From Salinarchaeum sp. Harcht-Bsk1 (lineage in GTDB: Archaea; Halobacteriota; Halobacteria; Halobacteriales; Salinarchaeaceae): a stretch of DNA of 64,000 nt. A program made the translations under genes and the position numbers. This document shows, piece by piece, positions 16,618-24,916 of this stretch; the first letter of the stretch is position 1, and each line of letters begins with the position of its first letter. The notes under the pieces were generated by a model. It was not told the origin of the DNA. It saw nothing but the letters and a program-made list of their open reading frames with translations, and made no database searches. The stretch is taken from contig NC_021313.1 in the NCBI RefSeq assembly GCF_000403645.1, forward strand, positions 124,001 through 188,000. Reading direction: 5' to 3'.

Positions 16618-18239
16618 TGGCCGAGCACCTCCGTGACGAACGGATCGATCGCGTCCGACAGCTCCGGACCTGCGAAGCCGAGCAGGACCGCCATGATCGC
16701 CGCAGCAACTGCGACGGCGACGATACCGAACGGAACGCCGTCGAGGGTCCCATCCTCCACCGCCCCGCCGTCGGCAGCGACGGCCCGACCGCCGGACTCG
16801 TCGCTGGGAGCGTCAGCGTCGACGTCGACGCCGACGTCGCCAGCCGAGGGACTGGGCGTAAAGTACAGCTGTTCGACGATTCGCGCGACGTAGGCGAGCG
16901 TGAACACCGTGGAGAGCAGGATCACGGCAGCGACGGGCCATATGCCGGCGTCGATCGCGCCTACGGCAATGTACCATTTGCCGAGGAAGCCGACCGCCGG
17001 CGGCACGCCGACGAGCGTGAAACCGAGGACGGCAAGGCTTGCGGAGAGGACGGGCGACTCGCGCCCCAGACCCGCGAGATCCCGGACTCGTCGGGCGCCG
17101 GCGTCGCGAGCGAGCCCCATCGCCGCGGCGAAAAGGCCGCCCTTGACGATCGCGTGCCCGACGAGGTGGATCACGGCACCGACGAGCGCGGCCTCGGAGG
17201 CGCTGGCACCGGCGTCTGGGTGAACCGCGATGCCGACGGCAGTGACGATCAAGCCGAACTGCGAGACGGAGGAGTAGGCGAAGACGCGCTTGACGCGGGA
17301 CTGCATCACCGCGAGGGCGCTGCCGGCGACGACGCTGATCGACGCGAGCGTCACGATCGTCGTCGCGACGATTGGCGTGGCCGCGAAGAACGCTGGCGTG
17401 AACACGGTCAGCGTAATGCGGAGGAAAGCGTACGCGCCGATCGTCGAGGCGAGCGCGGAGATCAGCACCGTCACGCCGTCCGGCGCCTCCGCGTACGCGC
17501 CGGGCTGCCAGGTGTGGAGCGGAAAGATCGCCGACTTGACGAACAGGCCGGTCGCGATGAACGCGTAGCTCGCGAGGACGAGCGTGTCGGTGTACAGCGG
17601 CCCGTCGACGAACGACGGCTCACCGGCCAGCGTCGCCGAGAGGTCGGCCATGTTGAGCGTCCCGGTGGCCATCAGGAGGTAGCCCACGCCGAGCAGGTAC
17701 AGGGAGGCGCCCGTGGTCCCGACGATCAGGTACTTGAGCGACGCGACGGCTGCCGGAGCGCTCCTGTCCGACGCTACGAGCGTGTACGTCGCGATCCCCG
17801 TGATCTCGAGGAACACGAAGAGGTTGAACACGTCACCGGTCAGCACGACGCCCATCAGCCCGGCGATGAGCAGGAGGTACGCGGCGTAGAACGGGGTGCC
17901 GCGGGGCCCAGCCCGGCGGGTAACCGCGAGGACGGCGAGGGCGACGACCGCGATCAGCCCGACCATCACGCCGGTCAGGGCGTCGGCGACGAGTTCGATC
18001 CCCACCGCGAAGTTCTCGGGACCTGGTCGGCCGTAGGCACCGAGTTCGTGGACGATTCGACCCTGCTCGCCGTAGACGGCGTTCGCGAGCCACGCTGCGA
18101 GGCCGGCCTCACCGAGCATCGCGAGCAGCGCCATCGACCACCCGGCGGTCGGCCAGCGAAGGCCGACGACGAGGGTGAGGGCCGCGGCGACGATCGGCAG
18201 GGCGATCAATAGCACGGGCGCGAGCGTCACGTCACTCAT
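16614..18239 (-). CDS. Mrp antiporter MnhD-like subunit (first copy)
   Basis: A 541-residue membrane protein of the MnhD/NuoN family. LFVFLEITGIATYTLVASDRS contains the conserved helix-5 Glu, and KSAIFPLHTWQPGAYAEAPDGVTVLISALASTIGAYAFLRI contains the conserved helix-7 region, including Lys at the KSAIFPLH position. FAYSSVSQFGLIVTAVG is the family's broken-helix block. Residues ~470-505 form a soluble acidic loop before the final helix. In the Mrp complex MnhD-type subunits provide the ion channels. Start and stop both overlap neighbours (8 bp with MnhC upstream, 4 bp with the next D copy), indicating translational coupling. Confidence 0.9.
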   Translation of the reverse strand: MSDVTLAPVLLIALPIVAAALTLVVGLRWPTAGWSMALLAMLGEAGLAAWLANAVYGEQGRIVHELGAYGRPGPENFAVGIELVADALTGVMVGLIAVVALAVLAVTRRAGPRGTPFYAAYLLLIAGLMGVVLTGDVFNLFVFLEITGIATYTLVASDRSAPAAVASLKYLIVGTTGASLYLLGVGYLLMATGTLNMADLSATLAGEPSFVDGPLYTDTLVLASYAFIATGLFVKSAIFPLHTWQPGAYAEAPDGVTVLISALASTIGAYAFLRITLTVFTPAFFAATPIVATTIVTLASISVVAGSALAVMQSRVKRVFAYSSVSQFGLIVTAVGIAVHPDAGASASEAALVGAVIHLVGHAIVKGGLFAAAMGLARDAGARRVRDLAGLGRESPVLSASLAVLGFTLVGVPPAVGFLGKWYIAVGAIDAGIWPVAAVILLSTVFTLAYVARIVEQLYFTPSPSAGDVGVDVDADAPSDESGGRAVAADGGAVEDGTLDGVPFGIVAVAVAAAIMAVLLGFAGPELSDAIDPFVTEVLGQ

Positions 18240-18627
18240 CGTGGCGCACCTCCTGGAGGACGTCTTCCTCGAGCGTCCCGTACTCGGTGTAGATCCGGAC
18301 GAGGAGCGCGAGGGCGACCGCGGTCAGCGCGATCCCGACGACGATCGCAGTCAGGACGATGACGTGGGGCAACGGGCTGACGTACGTCGCCTCGCTGCCC
18401 TTCTCGACGATGGGCGCCTGCCCGCCAGCGACGTAAGCACTGGCGATGAAGAAGAGGAAGAGCGCGGTCTGGAACAGGTTCAATCCGATCACCTTCTTGA
18501 CGAGGTTGCGACTGGAAACCATCATGTACAGGCCGATGCCGAGCAGCAGCGCGAACAGCACGTACGCGTAGCGGTTGGCGAGGACCTCGAGCAGGAGCGG
18601 GACGTGGGGAATCGTCTCGAGCGTCAC
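18232..18627 (-). CDS. mnhC: Mrp antiporter subunit C (NuoK-like)
   Basis: A 131-residue protein with three transmembrane helices, the usual size for MnhC/MrpC, which is homologous to NuoK of complex I. Recognisable family sequence is YMMVSSRNLVKKVIGLNLFQTALFLFFI, then PLPHVIVLTAIVVGIALTAVALALLVRIYTEYGTLEED, where PLPxxLVLTAIVIG is the hallmark. Conserved acidic and polar residues within helices 2 and 3 carry the proton path in this family. Its start overlaps the end of mnhB by 4 bp, and its stop overlaps the next gene by 8 bp. Confidence 0.93.
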   Translation of the reverse strand: MTLETIPHVPLLLEVLANRYAYVLFALLLGIGLYMMVSSRNLVKKVIGLNLFQTALFLFFIASAYVAGGQAPIVEKGSEATYVSPLPHVIVLTAIVVGIALTAVALALLVRIYTEYGTLEEDVLQEVRHDE

Positions 18628-19298
18628 GACTGCTCACCTCCGGTAGCCGCGTCTCGATCGGAGCCGTCCCCGGCGGCAGTGGCACCAGCCTCGCCGCCTC
18701 CCGCGCCAGGGGTCGTCTCGGTGCCGGGTGGTCCCTCCGGTCCCGCGGGATGCCAGGCGTCGACGTCGCCCGTGAATCCCGCGGCGATCGCGAAGAACAG
18801 GCCGATCACGATCGCCGCGACGATCGGCGCGATGCCGACGATCTCCACGCCTTCGAGCGCGTACTTCTTCCCGTGGTAGAGGCCGAACTCCTCGTCGAAC
18901 ACGGCGTGCTCGAGGAAGCGCCCATCGACCAGGAGCGGAACGAGTCCGATCAGTGCGAAGGCGAGCACGCCGCCGCTGGCGAGTCCGACCACCACGCGAT
19001 TCGAGAGCCAGTCGCGGGTCGGTTCGATCCCGAACGCGAACGCGATCATCAACACGGTCGTGCCGATCACGGCGCCGCCCTGGAACCCGCCGCCGGGCGA
19101 GCCACCGCCGTGGAAGGTCAGGAACAGGCCGTAGGTGAAGGCGAACGGCGCGACGACGCGCACCGTCGTCATGATCACCTGGCTCTCGACGTACGTGTCG
19201 TCGGCCCCCATCGCTCTCCCGGCGGCTCGATTCGTCGAGGATTGACTGGCCTCACCGGTCTCGGCCCCGTTCCCGTCTGCGCCACGATCGTTACTCAC
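18624..19298 (-). CDS. mnhB: Mrp antiporter subunit B
   Basis: A 224-residue subunit with an acidic hydrophilic N-terminus of about 35 residues. The MnhB core follows: SQVIMTTVRVVAPFAFTYGLFLTFHGGGSPGGGFQGGAVIGTTVLMIAFAFG. The HGGGSPGGGFQGG glycine-rich motif between helices 1 and 2 is diagnostic. Four helices are predicted, and the C-terminus carries a low-complexity Gly/Pro/Ala tail (residues ~185-224). It lies between the MbhD-like subunit and MnhC, with 8-bp and 4-bp overlaps, so it is translated as part of the operon. Confidence 0.93.
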   Translation of the reverse strand: MSNDRGADGNGAETGEASQSSTNRAAGRAMGADDTYVESQVIMTTVRVVAPFAFTYGLFLTFHGGGSPGGGFQGGAVIGTTVLMIAFAFGIEPTRDWLSNRVVVGLASGGVLAFALIGLVPLLVDGRFLEHAVFDEEFGLYHGKKYALEGVEIVGIAPIVAAIVIGLFFAIAAGFTGDVDAWHPAGPEGPPGTETTPGAGGGEAGATAAGDGSDRDAATGGEQS

Positions 19299-19839
19299 GA
19301 GTGAACACCTCCGAGTGAAGTACGACCAGCGACGCGACGCCGGCGGCGAAGACCACGACCGCCTCGCCGAATGTGTCGAAGCCCCGGTAGCCCGCGAGGA
19401 CGGCCGTCACGACGTTCTCGACGCCGGTGTCGTGGTAAGCCTCCTCGAGGTAGTACTGGGAGACCTCGGGGTTCGACCAGATCGGCGCGTCGGTGGCGCC
19501 GATCGCCGGGAACGATGTGACGGTCACCAGGATCGCTCCCGTGAACGTGCCGACGATGAGCAGCCCCGGAAGGTGGACCTCTTCGAGGAGTTTCTCGCGA
19601 CCTGGCCGGACGGTCTTCGCGATCGTGAGCAGGAGGAGCAGCGTCGTCACGCCCGCACCGATCGCGGCTTCCGTCATCGCCACGTCGGGCGCCAGCAGGA
19701 CGGCGTAGTAGATCGCCATCCCGAGACTGTAGGCGGCGAAGACGATGATCGCCGCGAGTACGTCCTTGAACGCCGCCGTCGCGAGCGCGGTCCCGAGGAC
19801 GAATCCAAACAGTGCGAGTTCGAGGGCACCGGGCGTCAC
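19291..19839 (-). CDS. Mrp antiporter subunit resembling MnhA C-terminus (MbhD/DUF4040 type)
   Basis: A 182-residue membrane protein. Residues 10-75 (GFVLGTALATAAFKDVLAAIIVFAAYSLGMAIYYAVLLAPDVAMTEAAIGAGVTT) match the DUF4040/MbhD helices usually fused to the C-terminal end of bacterial MnhA. Residues ~85-182 add further helices and the block GFDTFGEAVVVFAAGVASLVVL, typical of the MbhE/MnhB N-terminal part. Here the unit stands alone, as in archaeal Mbh/Mrp operons. LAPDVAMTEAAIG holds an intramembrane Asp and Glu likely to be in the proton path. Overlaps both neighbours. Confidence 0.88.
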   Translation of the reverse strand: MTPGALELALFGFVLGTALATAAFKDVLAAIIVFAAYSLGMAIYYAVLLAPDVAMTEAAIGAGVTTLLLLLTIAKTVRPGREKLLEEVHLPGLLIVGTFTGAILVTVTSFPAIGATDAPIWSNPEVSQYYLEEAYHDTGVENVVTAVLAGYRGFDTFGEAVVVFAAGVASLVVLHSEVFTRE

Positions 19840-20219
19840 GCGCGGTCACCCCCTTCCTCGATCGTCGACCGATCGCCGTCGGTGGACGGCGGGGCCGTGG
19901 CACCGTCGGCACCGTCGCCCGTCGTCCACGGCTCGATCCCCTCTTCGTGGGCGGCACGAGCGATCGCGTGGGCCGCCGTTGGGTTGGTCACGAAGATGAA
20001 AAACAGCAAGAGGACGGTCTTGATCGCCGTCGCGTCGACGCCGATCGCGAGCGCGACCCCGGCGAGTGCGAAGCCAGCACCCAGGGTGTCCGCCTGCGAG
20101 GCGGTGTGCGCACGGGAGTAGACGTCGGGCAATCGTAGGACGCCAACGGTGGAGACGACCGTGAAGAACAGGCCCACGAGCACCAGGGCGACGATCGCGA
20201 TGGCGCGGAGTTCCTCCAT
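19836..20219 (-). CDS. mnhG: Mrp antiporter subunit G
   Basis: A 127-residue protein with three helices. Family signature: FFTVVSTVGVLRLPDVYSRAHTASQADTLGAGFALAG, where GxLRLPDxYxRxHAxxKxxTLG is the MnhG hallmark, then LLLFFIFVTNPTAAHAIARAA. The C-terminal 35 residues are hydrophilic and low in complexity. The ATG at 20219 shares its A with the mnhF stop (TGATG), so translation is coupled; the open frame continues upstream, but that part is antisense-like and not MnhG. In the complex the E, F and G subunits form the small membrane arm. Confidence 0.93.
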   Translation of the reverse strand: MEELRAIAIVALVLVGLFFTVVSTVGVLRLPDVYSRAHTASQADTLGAGFALAGVALAIGVDATAIKTVLLLFFIFVTNPTAAHAIARAAHEEGIEPWTTGDGADGATAPPSTDGDRSTIEEGGDRA

Positions 20220-20545
20220 CAGATGACACCCCCGCGATCGACGGTGAACTTCGAGATGGCTACCGCCGTCAGGAAGTTCAACAGCGCGTAGATGAGTGCG
20301 ATGTCGAGCAGCGACTCCTCGTCGAGGCCGACGGAGAGCAGCGCGAGCACGACCACCGTGCTCGTTCCGATGACGTTCACCGCGAGCACCCGGTCCTGCA
20401 TGGTCTCGCCGCGAACCACCCGGTAGAGCAGCAAAATCGCCATCCCGACGAACAGTGCAGCGGCCGCGACGAACACGTCCGAGACGAACGCGTCGAGGTC
20501 GCCGTCGAGGAGGAGTAGCAGGACCGGTCGGACCCCCTGGATCAC
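20219..20545 (-). CDS. mnhF: Mrp antiporter subunit F
   Basis: A 108-residue subunit with three transmembrane helices, the standard MnhF length. The core FVGMAILLLYRVVRGETMQDRVLAVNVIGTSTVVVLALLSV matches the family pattern R-G-P-T-x-x-D-R-x-x-x-x-N. The end is ALIYALLNFLTAVAISKF. The start overlaps the end of mnhE by 4 bp and the stop overlaps the start of mnhG by 1 bp, so order E-F-G is preserved as in known Mrp operons. Confidence 0.92.
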   Translation of the reverse strand: MIQGVRPVLLLLLDGDLDAFVSDVFVAAAALFVGMAILLLYRVVRGETMQDRVLAVNVIGTSTVVVLALLSVGLDEESLLDIALIYALLNFLTAVAISKFTVDRGGVI

Positions 20546-21780
20546 TGCTGGTCACCTCCCGAACCGTCCTGGCCATCGACGCGACTGGCGTCGGTCGAGG
20601 GGGCTGGGCCCGTGACGACCTCTGCAGCGTCCCGATCCCGGAGGCTATCGATGCGCATCGCGCGACGGCCGTAGAAGACGAACCGGATCGCTCGCTCGAG
20701 CGAGCCGTCGAAGAGGTCCTCGCGAGCGCCGGGGATCAACGTGTGCACGAGCAGTTCGCGGCCCTGCACGCGGACGGTCAGCGTTCCCGGCGTGAGCGTG
20801 ATCGAGTTCGCGAGCGAGGTGATCGGGAGCGCACCGTACACAGCAGGGCGGATTCGGGTCATCTGCGGATCGATGACTCTGCGCGGATCGAGAATGACCG
20901 CGGCGACGGCGACGTTGGCGACCAGGATCTCCCAGAACAGGTAGGGGAGGTAGAGGATCCCCCGGGCGACGCGGAGTGGCGTATCGGTGAGCGTGGGATC
21001 GCGCCCGAAGGAGATCCTGGAGAGCGATCCGGCGACGACGATTGCCGTGATCCCGCCGGTGACGAGGTCGAACGCAGAGAAGGCGCCGGCGAGTACCTGG
21101 TAGAAGAGAAAGGATAGCCCGAGGAGGGTGCCGATCCGACGGGCGCTCGACCGACCGACGAGCGGTGCACGGCGGACCTGTTGTTGGACGGGTGCCTCCT
21201 CGATCGTCAACGTGGAGTCCCGAGAGAGTTCGTAGGTGAGCGGCCGCAAGAGTGGCGCGCCGACGCCCGGATCGTACTCCGGATCCAGGACGATTCGCTC
21301 GACGCCGCGCTCTCGCGCAGCGTCGATGAGTGCGGCAGCGACGTCGGCCGGGCTGAACAGGTATCGATCGCTGCCGACGTGTCCAGTGTGAACGTCGAGG
21401 TACTCCTCTCCACCGGCGTCCTCTTCGGCCCAGACCCGGACCCGATCGAGCAACTCGTCGGCGTCGTCGAGTGCTGGCGTTTCGTCGTCGGGGTCGAATT
21501 CGTCGGGGGCGTGTACGTAGACGAAGTGAATGGCCGGCGGCGGAGACGCCGGCGCTGGCGGCGTCTCGGCGTCGGGAGCGTCCGACGGCCGTGAATCCGC
21601 CTGTGGGCCGGAATCTTCGTCGCTGGACGAACCCCCTGCTGCCGATTCCACTCGCTCGAGGGTCGAATCGACGACGTACTCGACGGTCTCCCGAAGCGTC
21701 GCCGACGGGGCGACCGGGACGAGCACGTCCACAGCGGCTCCTGGGGCGTCGTGGTCGCGGCCGCCGGAGTGCTCGGACAT
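20542..21780 (-). CDS. mnhE: Mrp antiporter subunit E with N-terminal UspA-like domain
   Basis: A 412-residue protein, far longer than the ~160 residues of a normal MnhE. Residues ~15-190 resemble a universal-stress-protein domain (VDVLVPVAPSATLRETVEYVV, IHFVYVHAP, AALIDAARERGVERIVLDPEYDPG), interrupted by an acidic linker. From about residue 210 comes MnhE proper: LGLSFLFYQVLAGAFSAFDLVTGGITAIVVAG, YLPYLFWEILVANVAVAAVIL, and SLANSITLTPGTLTVRVQGRELLVHTL, the family hallmark. The ATG at 21780 (MSEHSGG) is preferred over one 11 codons earlier. First gene of the nine-gene operon; the Usp part may sense nucleotides. Confidence 0.85.
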   Translation of the reverse strand: MSEHSGGRDHDAPGAAVDVLVPVAPSATLRETVEYVVDSTLERVESAAGGSSSDEDSGPQADSRPSDAPDAETPPAPASPPPAIHFVYVHAPDEFDPDDETPALDDADELLDRVRVWAEEDAGGEEYLDVHTGHVGSDRYLFSPADVAAALIDAARERGVERIVLDPEYDPGVGAPLLRPLTYELSRDSTLTIEEAPVQQQVRRAPLVGRSSARRIGTLLGLSFLFYQVLAGAFSAFDLVTGGITAIVVAGSLSRISFGRDPTLTDTPLRVARGILYLPYLFWEILVANVAVAAVILDPRRVIDPQMTRIRPAVYGALPITSLANSITLTPGTLTVRVQGRELLVHTLIPGAREDLFDGSLERAIRFVFYGRRAMRIDSLRDRDAAEVVTGPAPSTDASRVDGQDGSGGDQQ

Positions 21781-21958
21781 GTGGCTCGTTGGCCTCGTTG
21801 GTGCGCCCTTCAAGTGATCCGCCGAAAACCGTTTCGTTCTCCCCCGGCCGTCTCCGGATTCGCGGAGAATCGATTGAACGAACGTCCACCCATGTGACGG
21901 CGGTTCGAGGCTAGACGCTTGGGGAACGAGATCGCGGACCCCAGCGGTGACCGAGAGG

Positions 21959-23194
21959 CTAGGCGAGCAACGCAGCGACCCGATCGGCGATTCGCTCGCC
22001 GACAGCAGCCTTCGAGCCGCTCACGCTCGAGACGGGCGAGCCGTCGACGTCTTCGACCGAATCGACGAACAGCGCACGCGTCTCGTCGGCTCCCATGACG
22101 CTCGCGTCGTTGGCCACGACGAGGTCGAGGTCGGCGCGCTCCATGATCGCTCGCGCGGCAGCCACCATGGCGTCGTCGTCACCGCTCGTCTCGGTCTTGA
22201 AGCCGACGATCGGGAGGGACGGCTCGGCCTCGCGTGCGCCGTCGATGAGCTTCGGCGTCGGTTCGAGGTCGAGCGACCGCGATTCGCCCGACCGGAGTTT
22301 GTCGGCGTGCTTTGGCGTCGTGTAGTCACCGACGGCGGCAGCCGCGACGAGCGCGTCGGCGTCGGCGATGGCGTCCTCGAGGGCCTCGAGCATCGCCTCG
22401 GAGTCGTCGACCTCGACCAGCCTCGCGTAAGGGACTCCCGTATCGTCCGCTTTCGGGTTCGCCCCCGAGTTGGAGAACGGTCGTGGACCGACGGGGCCGT
22501 GGACGACGGTTACGTTCGCTCCACGAACGTAGCAAGCGCGGGCGACGGCGCGGCCCATCTTGCCCGAGGAACGGTTCGTTAGTACCCGGACCGGGTCGAC
22601 TCGTTCGGCTGTGGCACCGGCGGTGACGACGATCGATTCGCCCCGGAGCGTGTCCTCGTCGGCGTCTGTGAACGCGGCCCGCGCCGTCGCCAGCGCGATC
22701 GCGTCCTCGGTCGCGATCTTGGCCTTCCCCTCCTCGATTCTGGGATCGACGAACGCGACGCCCCAGGATTCGAGGGTGCCGATGGCCTGCGGGACGCCGG
22801 GATGATCGTACATTGGCTCGTGCATCGCGGGCGCGACGACCACGGGAACGTCCGCCCCGAGGGCCGTCGTCGCACACGTCGTCACAGGAGAATCGTCGAT
22901 CGTGGCGGCCATCTTGCCAATCGTGTTGGCCGTGGCCGGTGCGATCAACAGGACGTCGGCCCAGCCGTCGCGGCCACAGAGTTCGACGTGTTCGACGGCA
23001 CCGGTGATCTCCGTGACGGGATCGCGACCTGTCGCGAACTCGAGCGCCCACGGATTGACGATGCCGGTGGACGCGTGGGTACAGACGGCCCGTACCTCGG
23101 CGCCGCGGCGGCGCAGTTCGTGGGCGAGTTCCACGGTGCGAACTGCGGCAATGCTGCCCGTGACGCCGAGTGCAACGTTCACTCCCTCGAGCAT
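21959..23194 (-). CDS. coaBC: phosphopantothenoylcysteine decarboxylase / phosphopantothenate-cysteine ligase
   Basis: A 411-residue bifunctional enzyme of coenzyme A synthesis. CoaB couples cysteine to 4'-phosphopantothenate; CoaC decarboxylates the product to 4'-phosphopantetheine. The N-terminal flavoprotein domain (1-185) has VALGVTGSIAAVRTVELAHELRRRGAEV, LIAPATANTIGKMA and the substrate-binding PAMHEPMY. The C-terminal ligase domain starts near residue 188 with SIVVTAGATAERVDPVRVLTNRSSGKMG and includes AAAVGDYTTPKHADKLRS and IVGFKTET. Length is normal. It has a TATA-like element 27 bases upstream and appears monocistronic. Confidence 0.95.
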   Translation of the reverse strand: MLEGVNVALGVTGSIAAVRTVELAHELRRRGAEVRAVCTHASTGIVNPWALEFATGRDPVTEITGAVEHVELCGRDGWADVLLIAPATANTIGKMAATIDDSPVTTCATTALGADVPVVVAPAMHEPMYDHPGVPQAIGTLESWGVAFVDPRIEEGKAKIATEDAIALATARAAFTDADEDTLRGESIVVTAGATAERVDPVRVLTNRSSGKMGRAVARACYVRGANVTVVHGPVGPRPFSNSGANPKADDTGVPYARLVEVDDSEAMLEALEDAIADADALVAAAAVGDYTTPKHADKLRSGESRSLDLEPTPKLIDGAREAEPSLPIVGFKTETSGDDDAMVAAARAIMERADLDLVVANDASVMGADETRALFVDSVEDVDGSPVSSVSGSKAAVGERIADRVAALLA

Positions 23195-23220
23195 CTGTCC
23201 AGCGGTTCGGAGCCACGAGG

Positions 23221-23228
23221 GTTATTGC
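23221..23228 (-). promoter_or_regulatory. TATA-like element of coaBC
   Basis: GCAATAAC on the minus strand, about 27-34 bases before the coaBC ATG at 23194. The spacing predicts a leaderless or nearly leaderless transcript. Confidence 0.45.
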
Positions 23229-23260
23229 TTTCGTCGGTCCACCGGATCCACGTTTCGGCC

Positions 23261-23325
23261 GACGTTCTCTCGGGCGACGTCCACTCACCTGACGTCCTTT
23301 CGGGCGACGTCATCACAGCTAACGT
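23261..23325. repeat. 15-bp phased repeat array upstream of coaBC
   Basis: GACGT (AACGT in the last unit) recurs at 23261, 23276, 23291, 23306 and 23321, exactly every 15 bp. Units 1 and 3 share the tail TCGGGC and units 2 and 4 share a CAC-rich tail, so the array is also two copies of a 30-bp unit. On the plus strand it would read as pentapeptides with DV at fixed positions (ADVLS GDVHS PDVLS GDVIT ANVVS), but no convincing gene contains it. Confidence 0.6.
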
Positions 23326-23329
23326 CGTC

Positions 23330-24325
23330 TCAATTGAGGTCCTCGACTGGGGCAAAGCCGTCGATGACCCAGCATCCCTCATGCGGCGACGAATCGCGAC
23401 GGCTCAGCGAGAACTCGTACACCCGCTCGGTGCCGTCGTAGAGCACGGCAGTCGCACGAACGACCGCGTCGTCGCCGAGGACGACGGCGTCGTCGAACCG
23501 GACCGAACTGGAGTTGTAGTACTCCATCCGCGCATCGGACCGCATCATCTCGTCCCAGACGCCCGTGGGCACCCCCTCGACGAGCGTCGGGTTCCAGAAC
23601 CGACCCATGACGACCAGGCCCGCACCGAGTCTCGGCCCACGGACTGCCGCCGTGGTGACCTCGACGACCTCTCGAGGACTGCGGGTACACGTGGGGGTGG
23701 ACTGGTAGACGGGGGAATCCGCCGACGCGTAGGCGCCGGCCGAGGTCGGCCCGCTTGCGTTGACGGTCGTGGTGGACGAACCCCCGGGGAAGACGCCTGT
23801 CGCGGCGACGAGGACTGCGATCCCTGTCAGGAGGAGGAAGACGCCGACTCCGGCAGCCGTCACGCGCCCTGCATCGGGGATCCTGACGGGCGGAAGTGGC
23901 CGCAGACCGGTTGCATCCGATCCCTCGACGTCGAGCCCGAGGTGATCCGCGAGCAGCCGATCCCGCGTCGACTCGTCGAGGGCGTACAGGAGTCGGTCGC
24001 GGATGCCGTCGGCGGTGACGACATCTGCGACGGGGAGGTTTCGGGGCAGTCGAGACCGCTCTGCGGTTCGATACGGCGAGACGACCGCATCGATCGAGTC
24101 TGCATCCTCGACGGCAGGCGCACTCCACGCACCGGGGAACGTTCGGCGCGGGGGCAAGACCAGCAGCCGTCTTTGCTCGCCCGGCCGTCCGATCTCGAGC
24201 ACCGGTCCCCCCCGCTCGACAGACCAGTTGCTGCCCGTCCACAGCGCTGCCACGAACTCGACGAACGCGTCGTGGTCGAGCGCGAGCAGGTGGCGCTCGA
24301 TGGTCCGTGCCGTGGGCGAGCCCAT
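23330..24325 (-). CDS. membrane-anchored protein with restriction-endonuclease-like N-terminal region
   Basis: A 331-residue protein. The N-terminal ~135 residues (ARTIERHLLALDHDAFVEFVAALWTGSNWSVERG...LLVLPPRR...VVTADGIRDRLLYAL) resemble the haloarchaeal variant of the Mrr-like nuclease fold, but without a clear catalytic D-x-ExK set, so enzymatic activity is doubtful. A single membrane segment (about residues 160-182, AGVGVFLLLTGIAVLVAATGVF) is followed by an extracellular-type domain ending EGCWVIDGFAPVEDLN. The start may be the ATG at 24325 or one three codons earlier (24334). Function not known. Confidence 0.7.
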   Translation of the reverse strand: MGSPTARTIERHLLALDHDAFVEFVAALWTGSNWSVERGGPVLEIGRPGEQRRLLVLPPRRTFPGAWSAPAVEDADSIDAVVSPYRTAERSRLPRNLPVADVVTADGIRDRLLYALDESTRDRLLADHLGLDVEGSDATGLRPLPPVRIPDAGRVTAAGVGVFLLLTGIAVLVAATGVFPGGSSTTTVNASGPTSAGAYASADSPVYQSTPTCTRSPREVVEVTTAAVRGPRLGAGLVVMGRFWNPTLVEGVPTGVWDEMMRSDARMEYYNSSSVRFDDAVVLGDDAVVRATAVLYDGTERVYEFSLSRRDSSPHEGCWVIDGFAPVEDLN

Positions 24326-24470
24326 AGCCGACACGTCGGGCCACGATCACAAATCGGTGTCGCAGCCGGAACGGACGGGGAGAATGCTTCTCGCCCCCGC
24401 GGAACAGGAATCCTGCTTTCCAGCCCGAAGTAGCAGCCCTTTTGACGCCGTGTGACGGACCACTGAGTCG

Positions 24471-24791
24471 ATGACGTTCGTGACGACACTGGAACTCGAA
24501 AGCGGCGACCGGCGAGCCCTGGATTCCGTCGTCGCGGACATCAAGGAGACGGTCGAACGCAAGGGCGCGGAGTTCAAGGGACCCCACACGCCACCGCCCG
24601 AGACGCTCGCCGTTCCGTTGTACGACGACCTCGAACGGGGCGGACACTTCGATAGCTGGTCGTACACGGTCTACACCCGGACAGTCGAAATCGTGGGCCA
24701 CGACGAACTCGCGAGTTCGATCGCGACGCGCTCCTTCCCCGATCAGGTACACGTCGAGGCGGACGTCCGATCGATCCAGCAGTCCGGGTGA
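24471..24791 (+). CDS. uS10/mL48-family ribosomal protein paralogue
   Basis: A 106-residue protein with the S10-like ferredoxin fold pattern: TFVTTLELESGDRRALDSVVADIKETVERKGAEFKGPHTPPPETLAVPLY, the last part matching the GP-x-PLP-T region of uS10. It then has YTVYTRTVEIVGHDELASSIATRSFPDQVHVEADVRSI. It is not the true rpsJ, which in haloarchaea lies in the tuf/EF-1-alpha operon and ends differently. Haloarchaea commonly carry this extra copy, whose role is unproven. The gene stands alone, divergent from the membrane-anchored protein at 23330-24325. Confidence 0.8.
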   Translation: MTFVTTLELESGDRRALDSVVADIKETVERKGAEFKGPHTPPPETLAVPLYDDLERGGHFDSWSYTVYTRTVEIVGHDELASSIATRSFPDQVHVEADVRSIQQSG

Positions 24792-24916
24792 CGGGACGGC
24801 GATCCAGCGGTTCTCTCCAGCCAGTTCCTCCTTCGCCAGGCGCATCGGAAGATCCTGCTGCCCCGTACGAGCATCGCCTACACTTACGGTCCCGCCAGCA
24901 CTAACAACGACTTGCA

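Noticed and set aside
22802-24433. 543-codon open frame on the plus strand containing the pentapeptide-like array
   Set aside because: It overlaps coaBC and the membrane-anchored protein on the other strand and has no family-like sequence outside the array, so the array is reported as a repeat, not as a gene.
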